A DNA stretch of 64,000 nucleotides. Source: Ornithinicoccus sp045032955 (GTDB lineage Bacteria; Actinomycetota; Actinomycetes; Actinomycetales; Dermatophilaceae). The notes beneath the pieces were generated by a model, which did no database searches, was not told where the DNA came from, and was given only the letters and a program-made list of their open reading frames with translations. Each line of letters opens with the position of its first letter. The stretch's first letter is position 1. The position numbers and the translations under genes are program-made. Shown one piece after another: positions 8,277-18,888 of the stretch. The stretch lies in the NCBI RefSeq assembly GCF_045032955.1, contig NZ_JBJFZU010000003.1, positions 62,001 to 126,000 of the forward strand. The letters are read 5' to 3'.

Positions 8277-9786
8277 GCGCACCGCTGGAGGAGCTGACCC
8301 ACCGGGACGCCGACTGGACCGGGCTGCGCGTCCTGGTCACCGGGCTGGGCGTCACCGGCTTCGCGGCCGCCGACGCGCTGATCCAGCACGGGGCGCAGGT
8401 GGTCGTGCTGGACGCGGGCAACGACAGCGAGCAGCAGCAGACCCAGGCCGGGATCCTGGGGATCCTCGGCGCCGACGTCCGGCTGGGCCCCGAGCACACC
8501 CTGGCCTGGCCGGAGGACGTCGAGGTGGACGTGGTCGTCACCTCGCCGGGCTGGCGCCCGGACCAGCCGGTGCTCGCCGCCGCGGCGGCGAACGGCATAC
8601 CCGTGTGGAGCGAGATCGAGCTGGCCTGGCGGTTGCGGCCCCGGGTCGGTGCCGCGCCCTGGCTGGTGGTGACCGGCACCAACGGCAAGACCACCACCGT
8701 GCAGCTGCTGGAGAGCATGCTGCGGGCGGCGGGGCTGCGCGCGATCGCCACCGGCAACGTGGGCACCCCGGTGCTGGACGCGGTGCAGCACCCCGAGCCC
8801 TACGACGTGATCGCGGTCGAGCTGTCCAGCTTCCAGCTGCACTTCACCCACAGCATGAGCCCGCTGGCCTCCTGCGTGCTGAACCTGGCCCCGGACCACG
8901 TGGACTGGCACGGCTCGCTGGAGGCGTACGCCGCCGACAAAGCGAAGATCTACCAGCGCACCCAGGTGGCTTGCGTCTACAACGTCCAGGACCCGCGGAC
9001 CGAAGCCATGGTGGAGGAGGCCGAGGTGGTCGACGGGTGCCGGGCGATCGGCTTCACCGTTGGCACCCCCGCGCTGTCCATGCTGGGCGTCGTCGAGGAC
9101 GTGCTGGCGGACCGGGCCTTCGTCGAGGAGCGCCGCACCTCCGCGGCCGAGCTCGGCACCTTCGAGGACCTGGCCCGCGCCTCCGGCGGAGACGGCGGCA
9201 CCGCGCCGCCGCCGCACCTGGTCGCCGACGCGCTGGCCGCGGCCGCGCTGGCCCGCGCCGCCGGGATCACCCCGGCCGCCGTGCGGGAGGGTATGCGCCG
9301 CTTCCGCACCGACGCGCACCGCACCACGGTGGTGGCCGAGCAGGACGGCCTCACCTGGATCGACGACTCCAAGGCCACCAACCCGCACGCCGCGCTGGCC
9401 GCGCTGCGGGCCTACCCGGACATCGTCTGGGTGGCCGGCGGCCAGCTCAAGGGCGCCGACGTGGACGCGCTGGTGGCGGAGGTGGCGCCCCGGCTGCGCG
9501 GCGTGGTGCTGCTGGGCGCCGACCGCGAGCAGATCGCCCTCGCCCTGGCCCGACACGCCCCGGATGTGCCGGTGCAGGACGTGGGCGTCACGGACCATGG
9601 GGACATGCCTGCGCTGACCCGGATGATGGACGACGTCGTCGCCCGGAGCGCGGTCCTCGCCCGGCCCGGCGACGTGGTGCTGCTCTCCCCGGCCGCGGCC
9701 TCCCTCGACATGTTCCCCAGCTACGGCAGCCGCGGCGACACCTTCGCCGCCGCCGTGCGCCGGCACCTGGGCCTGGGGGAGGGCGG

Positions 9787-9790
<4 letters not shown>
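8273..9790 (+). CDS. murD: UDP-MurNAc-L-Ala:D-Glu ligase MurD
   Basis: A 505-residue Mur ligase that adds D-glutamate. The N-terminal Rossmann-like domain (VLVTGLGVTGFAAADAL), ATP loop VTGTNGKTTTVQL near residue 133, the NLAPDHVDWHG segment and the C-terminal WIDDSKATNPHA motif are typical. The open frame extends far upstream inside mraY, but the GTG at 8273 in the GTGA overlap with the mraY stop gives the normal start. A 20-residue insertion-like stretch around DLARASGGDGGTAPPPHLV sits between the central and C-terminal domains. It overlaps ftsW by four bases. Confidence 0.96.
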
Positions 9791-11138
<1,348 letters not shown>

Positions 11139-11142
<4 letters not shown>

Positions 11143-12251
11143 GCGCCGGCACCCGTCGGCCGTTGTCCGTGGTCCTGGCCGGAGGCGGGTCGGCCGGCCA
11201 CGTCAACCCGCTGCTGGCCACCGCGGACGCCCTGCGCCGGCACGTGCCGGACGTGACGATCGGCGTGCTGGGGACGGCCGAGGGCCTGGAGGCGCGGCTG
11301 GTGCCGGCCCGCGGGTACGAGCTGACCGTGGTGCCCAAGGTCCCTTTCCCGCGCCGTCCCGGCCCCGGCCTGGTCCGTTTCCCGGGGTCGCTGCGGCGGG
11401 CCGTCGGCACCGCGCTGGCCGCGGTCCGGGGGGCCGACGCGGACGTGGTCGTCGGGTTCGGCGGCTACGTCTCCACGCCGGCCTACCTCGCTGCGAGGCG
11501 GGCCGGGGTGCCGATCGTCATCCATGAGCAGAACGCCCGCCCCGGCCTGGCCAACCGGCTCGGTGCCCGGTTCACCCGGCGGGTCGCGACGACCTTCGAG
11601 AGCACCCGGCTGCCGCACGCCACCACGGTGGGGCTGCCGCTGCGCGAGGAGATCCGCGGGCTGGACCGGGACGCTCTCCGGGCAGAGGCGCTGGCCGAGT
11701 TCGGGCTGGACGAGGGTCGCCCGACGCTGCTCGTCTTCGGGGGCTCGCTCGGCGCGCAGCGGATCAACCAGGCCTTCGCCGGGGCGGCGGGCGACCTGCT
11801 GGCCGCCGGGGTCCAGGTGCTGCACCTGACCGGTGCCGGCAAGGACGTGGAGGTGGCCGCGGGTGAGCCCGGCTCCGCCCGGTACGTGGCGCTGCCCTAC
11901 ACCGACCGGATGGACCTGGCCTACGCGCTGGCGGACCTGGCGGTATGCCGTTCCGGCGCCGGCACCGTGTGCGAGCTGGCCGCCGTCGGGGTGCCGGCCG
12001 TCTACGTGCCGCTGCCGGTCGGCAACGGCGAGCAGCGCCTCAACGCCGCCGGGGTCGTCGCCGCCGGTGGGGGGACCCTGGTCGAGGACGCGCGGGTCGA
12101 CGCCGACTGGGTCCGCGCCGAGGTCGTCCCGCTGGTCACCGACCGGGACCGGCTGGCCCGGATGGCGTACGCCGCCGCGGGCCACGGCCAACGGGACGCC
12201 GCCGACCGGCTGGTCGCCCTCATCCTCGAGGCCGCAGGACACCAGGGATGA
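11139..12251 (+). CDS. murG: Lipid II synthase MurG (GlcNAc transferase)
   Basis: A 370-residue family 28 glycosyltransferase that adds GlcNAc to lipid I on the inner face of the membrane. The nucleotide and lipid loops are clear: GGGSAGHVNPLLATADAL at the N-terminus, VVGFGGYVSTPAYLAA, IVIHEQNARPGLANR, VFGGSLGAQRINQ and the UDP-binding CRSGAGTVCELAAVG. GTG start in a four-base overlap with ftsW; the stop overlaps the murC ATG. Confidence 0.97.
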
Positions 12252-13732
12252 GCGGCGGGCGTTTCGACTTCACCGCGCCCGTCCCCCCCGCCGAGGAGCT
12301 GGGACCGGTCCACTTCGTGGCGATCGGCGGGTCGGGGGTGTCCGGCGTCGCGCGGATGTTCCTGGCCCGGGGCATACCGGTGTCCGGGTCCGACCGGCAG
12401 GACAGCGCCACCCTGCGGGGACTGGAACGCGACGGTGCCCGGGTGCACGTCGGGCACGACGCCGCGCACCTGGGCGCGGCCCGGACCGTGGTCGTCTCCG
12501 GCGCTGTGCCCGAGGACAACCCCGAGCTGGCTGCCGCCCGCGCGGCCGGGCTGCGGGTGCTGCACCGGGCCCAGGGCATCAGTGCCCTGCTGCACGGGCG
12601 GTCCGCCGTCGCGGTCGCCGGGGCCAACGGCAAGACCACCACCAGCGCGATGACCACCGCCGCCCTGACCTCCGCCGGGGTCGACCCCGGCTACGTGATC
12701 GGCGCGCCGCTGCCCGGGTCCGGGACCAGCGCCGCCCCCGGAGCGCCCGGCTCACCCGTGGTGGTGGAGGCGGACGAGAGCGACGGCAGCTTCCTCACCT
12801 ACCGGCCCCAGGTGGCCGTGGTGACGAACGTGCAGCCGGACCACCTGGACCACTACGGCGACGTCGCCACCCTGGAGCAGGCCTACCTCGACTTCAGCCG
12901 GACGATCACCCCGGGCGGGCTGCTGATCACCAACGCCGACGACGCCGGTGCGGTGCGGCTGGCGCACCGGGCCCGCGCGGACGGTCTCCGGGTGCTCACC
13001 TGGGGGACCGGCGGCCCATGCGCGGAGGGGCCGGACGTGCTCCTCTCTGAGCTGGACAGCCACGGGATGACGGCCTCGGGCACCCTCACCTGGACGGTGG
13101 ACGCCGGGTCGGTGCAGGCAGGGACCTCCGTCCAGCTGCGGCTGCCGGCACCTGGCCTGCACACCGTGCACAACGCGACCGCCGCCGTCATGGTCGCCAC
13201 CGCCGGCTACCAGCTCGCGCTGGACCGCGCGGTGGACGGGCTGGAGCGCTTCGCCGGTGCCCACCGCCGGTTCGAGCGGCTGGGGGAGCGGGCCGGCGTG
13301 GAGGTCGTCGACGACTACGCGCACAACGCGCCCAAGGTCACCGCGGTGGTGCAGGCCGCGCGCAGCGCCGCCGCCGGCCGCCGGGTGGTGGTGGCCTTCC
13401 AGCCGCACATGTTCTCCCGGGTGCAGGCGTTCTCGCCGGGTTTCGTCACCGGCCTGGCCGGGGCCGACGAGGTGCTGCTGCTGCCGATCTACGCGGCCCG
13501 TGAGCGGGCCGAGGACTTCCCGGGGGTGAGCTCGGCGCTGCTGGCCGACGCCCTGCGGGAGCGCCCGGACGGGCCCCGGGTGCACGAGGTCGATGCGGTC
13601 GCGGACGCGCCCGCGGTGCTGGCCAGGATCGTCGCCGGCGGTGAGGCCCTCGTGCTGACCGTCGGCGCCGGGGACGTCACCGAGGTGGGCCCGCGGCTGC
13701 TGGAGCTGCTGGGGCAGGGGGAGGGCCGATGA
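12248..13732 (+). CDS. murC: UDP-MurNAc:L-alanine ligase MurC
   Basis: A 494-residue Mur ligase, the first of the peptide-adding steps. The Rossmann domain (FVAIGGSGVSGVARMFLARG), the ATP loop AVAGANGKTTTSAM at about residue 119, VVEADESDGSFLTYRP, VTNVQPDHLDHYG and VVDDYAHNAPK are all family signatures. The frame is open upstream, but the ATG at 12248 overlaps the murG stop (ATGA) and gives the usual length. It overlaps ftsQ by four bases. Confidence 0.96.
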   Translation: MSGGRFDFTAPVPPAEELGPVHFVAIGGSGVSGVARMFLARGIPVSGSDRQDSATLRGLERDGARVHVGHDAAHLGAARTVVVSGAVPEDNPELAAARAAGLRVLHRAQGISALLHGRSAVAVAGANGKTTTSAMTTAALTSAGVDPGYVIGAPLPGSGTSAAPGAPGSPVVVEADESDGSFLTYRPQVAVVTNVQPDHLDHYGDVATLEQAYLDFSRTITPGGLLITNADDAGAVRLAHRARADGLRVLTWGTGGPCAEGPDVLLSELDSHGMTASGTLTWTVDAGSVQAGTSVQLRLPAPGLHTVHNATAAVMVATAGYQLALDRAVDGLERFAGAHRRFERLGERAGVEVVDDYAHNAPKVTAVVQAARSAAAGRRVVVAFQPHMFSRVQAFSPGFVTGLAGADEVLLLPIYAARERAEDFPGVSSALLADALRERPDGPRVHEVDAVADAPAVLARIVAGGEALVLTVGAGDVTEVGPRLLELLGQGEGR

Positions 13733-14484
13733 GCCGCGGACGGCTGCGCGCCCGGCTGGGTGGGCTGCGCCGGCGCACCGTGCTGCTGTGGTGCGCCGCG
13801 GTGCTCGCCCTCGCCGGTGGCATGGTCTTCCTCTTCTACTACTCCGCCGCGTTCACCGTGCAGGACGTGCAGTCCGAGGGGGCCGGGGACGAGGTCGCGG
13901 CCCGGGCGGTCGAGCTCGCGCAGATCCCGCACGGTCGTCCGCTCGCCCGGGTGTCCGAGGCACGGGTCTCCGAGCGTGTCCTCGAGGACCGTCGGATCGC
14001 GGGGGTCGAGGTCGAACGTGACTGGCCGTCGGCGGTGCGGCTGGTGGTGCAGGAGCGTGAGCCGGCGGTGGCCCTGCTCGGCGAGGGCGCGACCTGGCTG
14101 GCGGACGCCTCCGGTGTCGTCTTTGACGAGGTGGAGGAGGTCGAGGACGACCTGCCGGTGATCGCGCTGCGCGGCGACCCGACCGGTCTGGACCGGGAGA
14201 CGGTCACCGGGCTGGTGGACCTATGGCAGCTGCGCCCGGACGACGAGGAGCTCGAGGGGGAGCTGGGGGCGCCCCAGGTGGACGGGGACGGCTCGATCGA
14301 GATGGAGGTCGGCGTCGTCACCCTGCTGTGGGGACCGCCGGTCGAGAACGAGAAGAAGTGGAACGTGGTCACCGCCCTGATGGGCCAGGAGACGATCGAC
14401 CCGCAGGGTGGTCTGGAGATGACGATCGACGTGCGGCTGCCCGACGCGCCGGTGGTCACCGGGCTCCCCGAGGGTACGGGCTGA
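13729..14484 (+). CDS. ftsQ: Divisome protein FtsQ
   Basis: A 251-residue bitopic membrane protein. A short basic head (SRGRLRARLGGLRRR) is followed by one membrane helix (about residues 20-41), a POTRA domain (FTVQDVQSEGAGDEVAARAVELAQIPHG region) and the FtsQ beta domain ending in MTIDVRLPDAPVV. FtsQ bridges the FtsL/FtsB-type proteins and other divisome parts in the periplasm-like space. Sequence identity in this family is low; topology and position between murC and ftsZ support the call. ATG overlaps the murC stop. Confidence 0.92.
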   Translation: MSRGRLRARLGGLRRRTVLLWCAAVLALAGGMVFLFYYSAAFTVQDVQSEGAGDEVAARAVELAQIPHGRPLARVSEARVSERVLEDRRIAGVEVERDWPSAVRLVVQEREPAVALLGEGATWLADASGVVFDEVEEVEDDLPVIALRGDPTGLDRETVTGLVDLWQLRPDDEELEGELGAPQVDGDGSIEMEVGVVTLLWGPPVENEKKWNVVTALMGQETIDPQGGLEMTIDVRLPDAPVVTGLPEGTG

Positions 14485-14548
14485 GCCGACCTCGACCCTC
14501 GACCTGAAGTTGAGATTCACGCTCACGGTCGGGCACGGACGTCCCGCG

Positions 14549-14554
14549 TATGCT
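14549..14554 (+). promoter_or_regulatory. Possible -10 element of ftsZ
   Basis: TATGCT at 14549-14554 lies in the 126-base gap between ftsQ and ftsZ, about 57 bases before the chosen ftsZ start. ftsZ commonly has its own promoters in actinobacteria. No clear -35 is seen 17 bases upstream, and the hexamer also belongs to the GTATGC motif that recurs across the window, so this is tentative. Confidence 0.3.
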
Positions 14555-14610
14555 CGCGCTACGCACCGCATCGCGGCGTGAGAACCCGCACCCGTTTCGA
14601 AAGGTCCACC

Positions 14611-15888
14611 GTGTCCGCAGCGCAGAACTACCTGGCCGTCATCAAGGTCGTCGGGATCGGTGGTGGCGGCGTCAACGCCATCAACCGGATGATCGAGGTC
14701 GGCCTCAAGGGGGTCGAGTTCATCGCGATCAACACCGACGCCCAGGCCCTGCTGATGAGCGATGCCGACGTCAAGCTCGACGTGGGCCGGGAGCTGACCC
14801 GTGGCCTCGGCGCGGGTGCCGACCCCGAGGTCGGGCGCCGCGCGGCGGAGGACCACACCGAGGAGATCGAGGAGGCCCTGCGCGGTGCCGACATGGTCTT
14901 CGTCACCGCGGGTGAGGGCGGCGGCACGGGCACCGGTGGTGCGCCGGTGGTGGCCCACATCGCCAAGTCGCTGGGTGCGCTGACCATCGGTGTGGTGACC
15001 CGCCCGTTCACCTTCGAGGGTCGCCGCCGGGCCAACCAGGCGGAGTCCGGCATCGCCACCCTGCGGGACGAGGTCGACACCCTCATCGTCATTCCCAACG
15101 ACCGGCTGCTGTCCATCTCGGACCGCACGGTCTCCATGCTGGACGCCTTCCGCAGCGCGGACCAGGTGCTGCTCTCCGGTGTGCAGGGCATCACCGATCT
15201 GATCACCACCCCCGGCCTGATCAACCTGGACTTCGCGGACGTGAAGTCGGTCATGCAGGGGGCCGGCTCGGCGCTGATGGGCATCGGCTCGGCGCGGGGC
15301 GAGGACCGGGCGGTCCAGGCCGCCGAGCTGGCGATCTCGTCGCCGCTGCTGGAGGCCAGCATCGAGGGTGCACACGGTGTCCTGCTGTCCGTGCAGGGCG
15401 GCTCGGACCTGGGCCTCTTCGAGATCAACGAGGCCGCCCGCCTGGTGCAGGAGGCCGCCCACCCGGAGGCCAACATCATCTTCGGGGCGGTCATCGACGA
15501 CTCCCTCGGCGACGAGGTGCGGGTCACCGTCATCGCCGCCGGCTTCGACGGGGGCTCCCCGCAGACCCGTAGCGACGAGCGGGCGCTCGGTCAGGTGCAG
15601 CCGGGCGGTGGCGCCACCCGCACGGCCCCCGCGCAGGCGCCGACCCAGCAGCAGCGTCCCCCGCAGGCGCCGCCCGCCCAGCAGCAGCGTCCCGCGCAGC
15701 CGCAGGCCCAGCCGGAGCGCGCCGGCAGCGACGAGGGCGGCCAGCAGCAGCGTCCCGAGGGGTCCGAGGGCGGAGACGACCAGCGTTCCGCGCAGGCCCC
15801 GCCGGCCCAGCAGCGCCCCGCGCAGCCGCCGCGCCAGGTGACCTTCGAGGACTCCGACGACCTGGACGTGCCCGACTTCCTGAAGTGA
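14611..15888 (+). CDS. ftsZ: Cell division GTPase FtsZ
   Basis: A 425-residue tubulin homologue that forms the Z ring. The nucleotide motif GGGTGTGGAP is near residues 104-113, the T7 loop NLDFADVKSVM follows, and the globular part ends around residue 320. The long C-terminal linker is made of degenerate Gln/Pro/Arg repeats (QQQRP, PPAQQ) and ends in the conserved tail DDLDVPDFLK that binds SepF and other partners. GTG 14611 is chosen because GAAAGG (14599-14604) sits six bases upstream and SAAQNYLAVIKVVG is the normal start; the frame reaches back to 14578. A strong terminator follows. Confidence 0.98.
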   Translation: MSAAQNYLAVIKVVGIGGGGVNAINRMIEVGLKGVEFIAINTDAQALLMSDADVKLDVGRELTRGLGAGADPEVGRRAAEDHTEEIEEALRGADMVFVTAGEGGGTGTGGAPVVAHIAKSLGALTIGVVTRPFTFEGRRRANQAESGIATLRDEVDTLIVIPNDRLLSISDRTVSMLDAFRSADQVLLSGVQGITDLITTPGLINLDFADVKSVMQGAGSALMGIGSARGEDRAVQAAELAISSPLLEASIEGAHGVLLSVQGGSDLGLFEINEAARLVQEAAHPEANIIFGAVIDDSLGDEVRVTVIAAGFDGGSPQTRSDERALGQVQPGGGATRTAPAQAPTQQQRPPQAPPAQQQRPAQPQAQPERAGSDEGGQQQRPEGSEGGDDQRSAQAPPAQQRPAQPPRQVTFEDSDDLDVPDFLK

Positions 15889-15915
15889 CCTCCCCGGCTC
15901 GTCCGAGCCGCCGGC

Positions 15916-15950
15916 CAGCAGGCCCCCACCGCCACGGTGGGGGCCTGCTG
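15916..15950 (+). terminator. Terminator-like hairpin after ftsZ
   Basis: A perfect 16-base-pair stem (15916-15931 with 15935-15950, arm CAGCAGGCCCCCACCG) closes on a three-base loop 28 bases after the ftsZ stop. There is no long T run, as is common in very GC-rich genomes. It separates the division operon from the pilus locus that follows. Confidence 0.75.
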
Positions 15951-16263
15951 CCGTCTGCGTCCTGTCCGTCCTCACCGGCGGAAGCTCGGCGGACGGTCCG
16001 ACGGAATGGCCCGCATGAAAGCACACCTTTTCGCCCGTCCTGACCATTCTGGGTAAAGGGTTGGTCAAGGATTCTTGGGGTTTCGCTCCAAGGTATGTCC
16101 GTTACCAGATCGTGACCATCAATGCATCATTCACCACTTGTGGAGAATGCATTCTTCATGACAGAGTCTGCCTCGGCCGGAGTGAATGCCCGGCCGATCA
16201 CAAAAGATCCAGATGCCGGCACTCTGACGACGTGAGGGCGGCATCGCCCCGTCCCCCCTTTCC
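15951..16263 (+). other. A/T-richer leader region upstream of flp
   Basis: No gene is supported between the ftsZ terminator and the flp ribosome binding site. From about 16041 to 16170 the sequence is clearly richer in A and T than anything else in the first 25 kb, as expected for a strong or regulated promoter. It contains a perfect ten-base palindrome GAATGCATTC (16145-16154), a second ATGCAT at 16122-16127, a CCAC-TT-GTGG mini-palindrome between them, and a 7-bp hairpin (16174-16180 with 16190-16196) that would lie in the flp leader. I cannot assign exact -35 and -10 boxes. Confidence 0.45.
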
Positions 16264-16277
16264 CTGGAGGAATCGTC

Positions 16278-16490
16278 ATGTCCAGCATCTTCTTCGCCCT
16301 CGCCACCCTCAAGGCCCGCCTGCAGGACGCCGACAAGGAGCGCGGCGCCACCGCCGTCGAGTACGGCATCATGGTGGCCCTCATCGCGGTCGTCATCATC
16401 GCTGCGGTGCTGGCTCTCGGTGGTCAGCTCAATGACGCTTTCGAGGGCGTCGGGGAGCGGCTTGGCACCGTCGGTGGTGGCGACGAGTGA
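16278..16490 (+). CDS. flp: Flp-type IVb pilin
   Basis: A 70-residue Flp/Fap pilin, the structural subunit of Tad pili. A short leader ends in Gly23, followed by ATAVEYGIMVALIAVV: the prepilin peptidase would cut after the glycine, leaving Glu at position 5 of mature pilin in the type IVb G/ATAVEY pattern. The rest is the single hydrophobic assembly helix and a small acidic tail. A strong GGAGGAA (16265-16271) precedes the ATG. A hairpin directly after the gene would reduce read-through, so pilin should be made in excess of the assembly proteins downstream. Confidence 0.93.
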   Translation: MSSIFFALATLKARLQDADKERGATAVEYGIMVALIAVVIIAAVLALGGQLNDAFEGVGERLGTVGGGDE

Positions 16491-16508
16491 CCCACGGCAT
16501 ACCTCGAT

Positions 16509-16542
16509 GACCGGGGCGCGGCCCTGACCCCGCGCCCCGGTC
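16509..16542 (+). terminator. Attenuator/terminator between flp and the tad genes
   Basis: A perfect 13-bp stem (16509-16521, arm GACCGGGGCGCGG, with 16530-16542) with an eight-base loop is followed by GTCGTTCTTT, the closest thing to a T tract in this region. Partial termination here would explain high pilin and low machinery expression from one promoter. Confidence 0.7.
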
Positions 16543-16614
16543 GTCGTTCTTTCCCGCACCTCGTGTTCTGCCTTTTCCCGCAGCCCTTGCTCTGACCCCT
16601 GCCAGGAGCGCCCG

Positions 16615-17001
16615 TTGCCCAGACCGCCCCGTGACCGCGGTGCCGCCGCCGTCGAGTTCGCCCTCGTCGCGCTGCTGCTCGTCACCCTGCTCATGGGCAT
16701 CCTGGAGTTCGGCCGACTCTTCAGCATCCAGGCCAGCCTGGCCCAGGCATCTCGCGACGCGGCCCGCACGATGGCGGTCCGGGACGACACCGGTGAGGCC
16801 AGCGCCCAGTTCTACGCGACCTTCTCCCCGCTCGGCGGGGACCCCGATGCCGCGACCGTGAGCATCAGCCGGGAGGGCACCCCCGGCACGCCCGGGTGTC
16901 GCGAGGTGGTCGAGGGCTCCTACGTCGCCACCTCGGTGACCGGCTTCTTCGGCGGCAGCTTCACCCTCGGTGCCCAGGGAGCGATGCGATGCAACGGCTG
17001 A
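16615..17001 (+). CDS. TadE-like pseudopilin
   Basis: A 128-residue TadE-family protein. The N-terminus DRGAAAVEFALVALLLVTLLMG is the TadE pattern: a prepilin-peptidase-like Gly followed by AAAVEF and one long hydrophobic helix, then LEFGRLFSIQASLAQASRDAARTM. TadE/F proteins are minor pilins made with Flp pili. The start is TTG 16615, chosen because AGGAG (16604-16608) lies six bases upstream and no ATG or GTG fits before the signal. It overlaps the next gene by 13 bases. Confidence 0.85.
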   Translation: MPRPPRDRGAAAVEFALVALLLVTLLMGILEFGRLFSIQASLAQASRDAARTMAVRDDTGEASAQFYATFSPLGGDPDAATVSISREGTPGTPGCREVVEGSYVATSVTGFFGGSFTLGAQGAMRCNG

Positions 17002-17993
17002 CCCGACGCTCACGCTGTGCCCCGCTACCCCTGGCGCGCCCGGACGACGGCGCGGTCGCGGTCATCGTGTCCCTGCTGCTCGTCGTGCTGATCGGCTTCG
17101 TCGGGCTGGGTGTGGACGTCACCGCCGCCTACGCCAAGACCCAGGAGGCGCAGAACGGTGCCGACGCCGCCGCGCTGGGCCTGGCCCAGGCCTGCGCCAC
17201 CGACGAGCTGACCTGCCCGGGGGCGGGCGACCAGCCGATGGCGCACGACCTCGCCACCGCCAACGTCCGGCACCAGGTGGACACGGTGACCACCGCGGTG
17301 GACTACCCGGCGGCCACCCAGGTCCGTGCCACCGTCTCCGCGGAGTCGGAGAACGCCTTCGTCCGGCTCTTCGGGGTGGACTCGTTCACCGTCCGCGAGA
17401 CGGCCACCGCGGTCTGGGGGGCGCCCACCCGCGGCGTCTCCGGTCTTCCGCTCACCTTCTCGCTGTGCCAGTTCGACAAGCAGGGAGGCAGCTCGGGGAC
17501 CGCTGCGACGGTCTACCTGACCAAGTCCTCGGACGCCGAGTGCGTGCTTCCCACCAGCGGCAACACCATGCCGGGTGGGTTCGGCTACATCGGTGACGGC
17601 GGCGGCTGCGGCGCCGAGGTGAGCGTCGACGGCTGGGTCGAGGCCACCACCGGCAACACGCCCAAGGACTGCTCGGCGAGCGACCTGACCCCGCTGGTCG
17701 GCGAGGTGGTGCTGCTGCCCATCTTCGACGAGTGCGTCACCAAGAACCCGGGGAACGCCCCGGGGTGCACGGCCTCCTCCTCCCCGGCCGGTGACCGTGC
17801 CTACCGGATCCATGCGTTCGCCGCCTTCGAGCTGCACGGCTTCCACTTCGGCGGCTTGCGCTCCTCGCCGCCCTGCAGCGGCAGTGACCGCTGCATCCGG
17901 GGCCGCTTCGTCGAGTGGGTGTCGTTGGCCGACGCCTTCGAGTACGGCACCGGCCCCAACCTCGGCGCCTCCGTCGTCACCCTGGTCGACTGA
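16989..17993 (+). CDS. TadG-like membrane-anchored pilus protein
   Basis: A 334-residue protein with the TadG (Tad-like Flp pilus assembly) N-terminus: a short basic head, DDGAVAVIVSLLLVVLIGFVGLG as the membrane helix (about residues 20-42), then the typical VDVTAAYAKTQEAQNGADAAALGLAQ stretch. The extracytoplasmic part has seven or more cysteines (for example GGGCGAEV, ECVTKNPGNAPGC, SPPCSGSDRC), which suggests disulfide bonds. ATG 16989 follows AGGGAG (16976-16981); an ATG five bases upstream is out of frame. TadG-like proteins are thought to help anchor the pilus; the exact role here is inferred. Confidence 0.8.
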   Translation: MQRLTRRSRCAPLPLARPDDGAVAVIVSLLLVVLIGFVGLGVDVTAAYAKTQEAQNGADAAALGLAQACATDELTCPGAGDQPMAHDLATANVRHQVDTVTTAVDYPAATQVRATVSAESENAFVRLFGVDSFTVRETATAVWGAPTRGVSGLPLTFSLCQFDKQGGSSGTAATVYLTKSSDAECVLPTSGNTMPGGFGYIGDGGGCGAEVSVDGWVEATTGNTPKDCSASDLTPLVGEVVLLPIFDECVTKNPGNAPGCTASSSPAGDRAYRIHAFAAFELHGFHFGGLRSSPPCSGSDRCIRGRFVEWVSLADAFEYGTGPNLGASVVTLVD

Positions 17994-18018
17994 CCCACCA
18001 CAGAGAGCAGACCCCCCC

Positions 18019-18888
18019 GTGATCCGTCGTGTCATCGCCGCCGTCGCCGCCCTGGTCCTGGCCGGCGTCGGGGTGCTGCTGGTGCTCTCCTACGCCGGGT
18101 CCGCCGACCGGCGGGCCATGGAGGACCAGGAGACCGTCGAGGTGTTGGTGGCCGAGGTGGCGATCGACCAGGGCACCACCGGTGAGGCGCTGACCGGGGC
18201 GGTGACCGTCCGACAGGTGCCCCGGACCTTCCTCCCCGAGGGGGTGCTCACCGACGTGGACGACCTGGACGGCACGGTGGCGGTCGTCGACGTCGCGGCC
18301 GGTGAGCAGCTGCTCGCGAGCAGGTTCCTCACCCCCGAGGAGCTGCGCTCCCGGGACGCCTTCACCCTGCCCGAGGAGGCCGAGGACCTGCACCAGCTCA
18401 CCGTGCCCCTGCAGAACCCACGCGCCCTCGGCGGCAACATCGCCCCCGGGGACCGGGTCGGGGTCTTCGGCAGCTTCAGCTTCGCCCCGATCCCGGGGTA
18501 CGTCCTCACCGACGACGGGCAGCTCATCCCGGACCCGGACGCACCGGCCCCGGACGCCACCGAGGAGGGGACGGACGAGGGGACAGAGGAAGACCCCGAG
18601 GAGATCAACTTCACCGACCTGCTGATGCACAAGGCCCTCGTGGTGCGGGTGGAAGGCGGGTACGTGGCCCCGCCGCCCGCGCTGGAGGGGGAGGAGGTCT
18701 CCGCGGAGGCGGCCCAGGACAGCCTGAACGTCACCATCGCCCTGGAGGCGCAGGAGGCGGCCCGGGTCATCTACGCCATGGACCACGGTCTGGTCTGGTT
18801 CACCCTGGAGCCCGAGAGCGCAGACGACGAACCGATCGACGCCATCGTCGGTGGGCTGCCCGACCGGGCCCGGAGCGTGCTCGAGTGA
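18019..18888 (+). CDS. cpaB: CpaB/RcpC-type pilus assembly protein
   Basis: A 289-residue protein with one N-terminal membrane helix (VIAAVAALVLAGVGVLLVL) followed by a SAF-domain-like region (VEVLVAEVAIDQGTTGEALTG, then VVDVAAGEQLLASRF). It ends in a domain that matches RcpC/CpaB (LNVTIALEAQEAARVIYAMDHG). CpaB proteins act outside the membrane and are linked to pilin modification or secretin function; this monoderm-type organism needs no secretin. There is an acidic Asp/Glu insertion around residues 175-195. GTG 18019 follows AGAGAG; upstream in-frame codons lie inside the previous gene. Confidence 0.8.
   Translation: MIRRVIAAVAALVLAGVGVLLVLSYAGSADRRAMEDQETVEVLVAEVAIDQGTTGEALTGAVTVRQVPRTFLPEGVLTDVDDLDGTVAVVDVAAGEQLLASRFLTPEELRSRDAFTLPEEAEDLHQLTVPLQNPRALGGNIAPGDRVGVFGSFSFAPIPGYVLTDDGQLIPDPDAPAPDATEEGTDEGTEEDPEEINFTDLLMHKALVVRVEGGYVAPPPALEGEEVSAEAAQDSLNVTIALEAQEAARVIYAMDHGLVWFTLEPESADDEPIDAIVGGLPDRARSVLE

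Noticed and set aside
15600..15850. Gln/Pro repeats in ftsZ as a frameshift or foreign insert
   Set aside because: The reading frame continues to the conserved tail DDLDVPDFLK; repetitive disordered linkers are normal in FtsZ.
16101..16116. GTTAC-n6-GTGAC upstream of flp as a GlnR site
   Set aside because: Only two GTnAC half-sites are present and no GAAAC partner follows at the right spacing, unlike the complete array at glnA.
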